Assembly (NCBI RefSeq): GCF_000760095.1
Contig: NZ_JNAR01000013.1
Coordinates: forward strand, 1 to 64,000
DNA: 64,000 nucleotides
Reading direction: 5' to 3'
Origin: Prochlorococcus marinus str. MIT 9401
GTDB taxonomy: Bacteria; Cyanobacteriota; Cyanobacteriia; PCC-6307; Cyanobiaceae
In this document: one piece after another, positions 63,991-64,000 of the stretch
How the letters are laid out: every line of letters begins with the position of its first letter
Numbering within the stretch: the stretch's first letter is position 1
Notes under the pieces: model-generated
Database searches by the model: none
Told to the model about the DNA's origin: nothing
The model's input: the letters and a program-made list of their open reading frames with translations, nothing else
Made by a program: the position numbers and the translations under genes

Positions 63991-64000
63991 TATTAAAACA

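Overview
The window is chromosomal DNA of a marine picocyanobacterium, almost certainly a high-light-adapted Prochlorococcus. The basis is very low GC (about 30%), dense short-spaced genes, many TTG/GTG starts, photosynthesis genes (psaF-psaJ, petC-petA, chlG, hemL, ndhB, a high-light-inducible protein), a single ctaCDE cytochrome oxidase, and small proteins typical of marine cyanobacteria. No insertion sequence, prophage, CRISPR array or rRNA operon was found. The stretch reads as core genome rather than a genomic island.

Layout. 1-5.3 kb: 3' part of a CobW-type metallochaperone GTPase with nine His-rich heptad repeats, a two-domain iron-type ABC permease, a flippase-like membrane protein, LarC and two unknown proteins. 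5.3-14.3 kb: exonuclease III, hemL, an SPFH protein, YajQ, a DprA/LOG-like protein paired with a BioD/DRTGG protein, an SDR, map, rplS, tRNA-Trp and tRNA-Asp. 14.3-24.5 kb: gltX, an antiporter, tsaD-hli, psaF-psaJ, gmk, an RqcH-like NFACT protein, tatC, petC-petA. 24.5-33.8 kb: lgt, cobM, a RodZ-like HTH protein, ppx, a UbiA-family prenyltransferase, an LD-carboxypeptidase, ispD, fabG, and a groL with no groES beside it. 33.8-41.4 kb: ctaA-ctaB plus an ABC exporter, divergent from ctaC-ctaD-ctaE. 41.5-49.8 kb: a cyAbrB regulator, ribE, an Fe-S aldo/keto reductase, and a five-gene minus-strand run topA - lipoprotein - DUF2232 - CobT-like - solute-binding lipoprotein. 49.9-59.3 kb: ndhB, an orphan LolD-type ATPase, birA, a DUF721 protein, menG/ubiE, hisF, a PetP-like protein, chlG, a class A PBP and rsmB. 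59.4-64 kb: two tiny ORFs, a four-gene photolyase cluster (DCC thioredoxin-like, TIGR03643, DUF2256, FeS-BCP-type photolyase), a SpoU methyltransferase and a DppC-type permease at the edge.

How the genes work together. Several groups are functionally coherent. TatC sits just before the Rieske protein, whose N-terminus carries a twin-arginine motif. CtaA and CtaB make the haem of the divergently encoded CtaCDE oxidase. HemL, ChlG, PsaF/J, Hli and the cytochrome b6f genes serve the photosynthetic apparatus. The most promising under-described unit is the photolyase cluster at 59.8-62.1 kb: three small proteins, two of them Cys-motif proteins, are packed with a photolyase that seems to have lost most of its family's iron-sulfur ligands.

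Limits. All calls come from reading the sequence and from memory of protein families; no database search was run. Starts are uncertain where noted, and the first and last genes touch the window edges.
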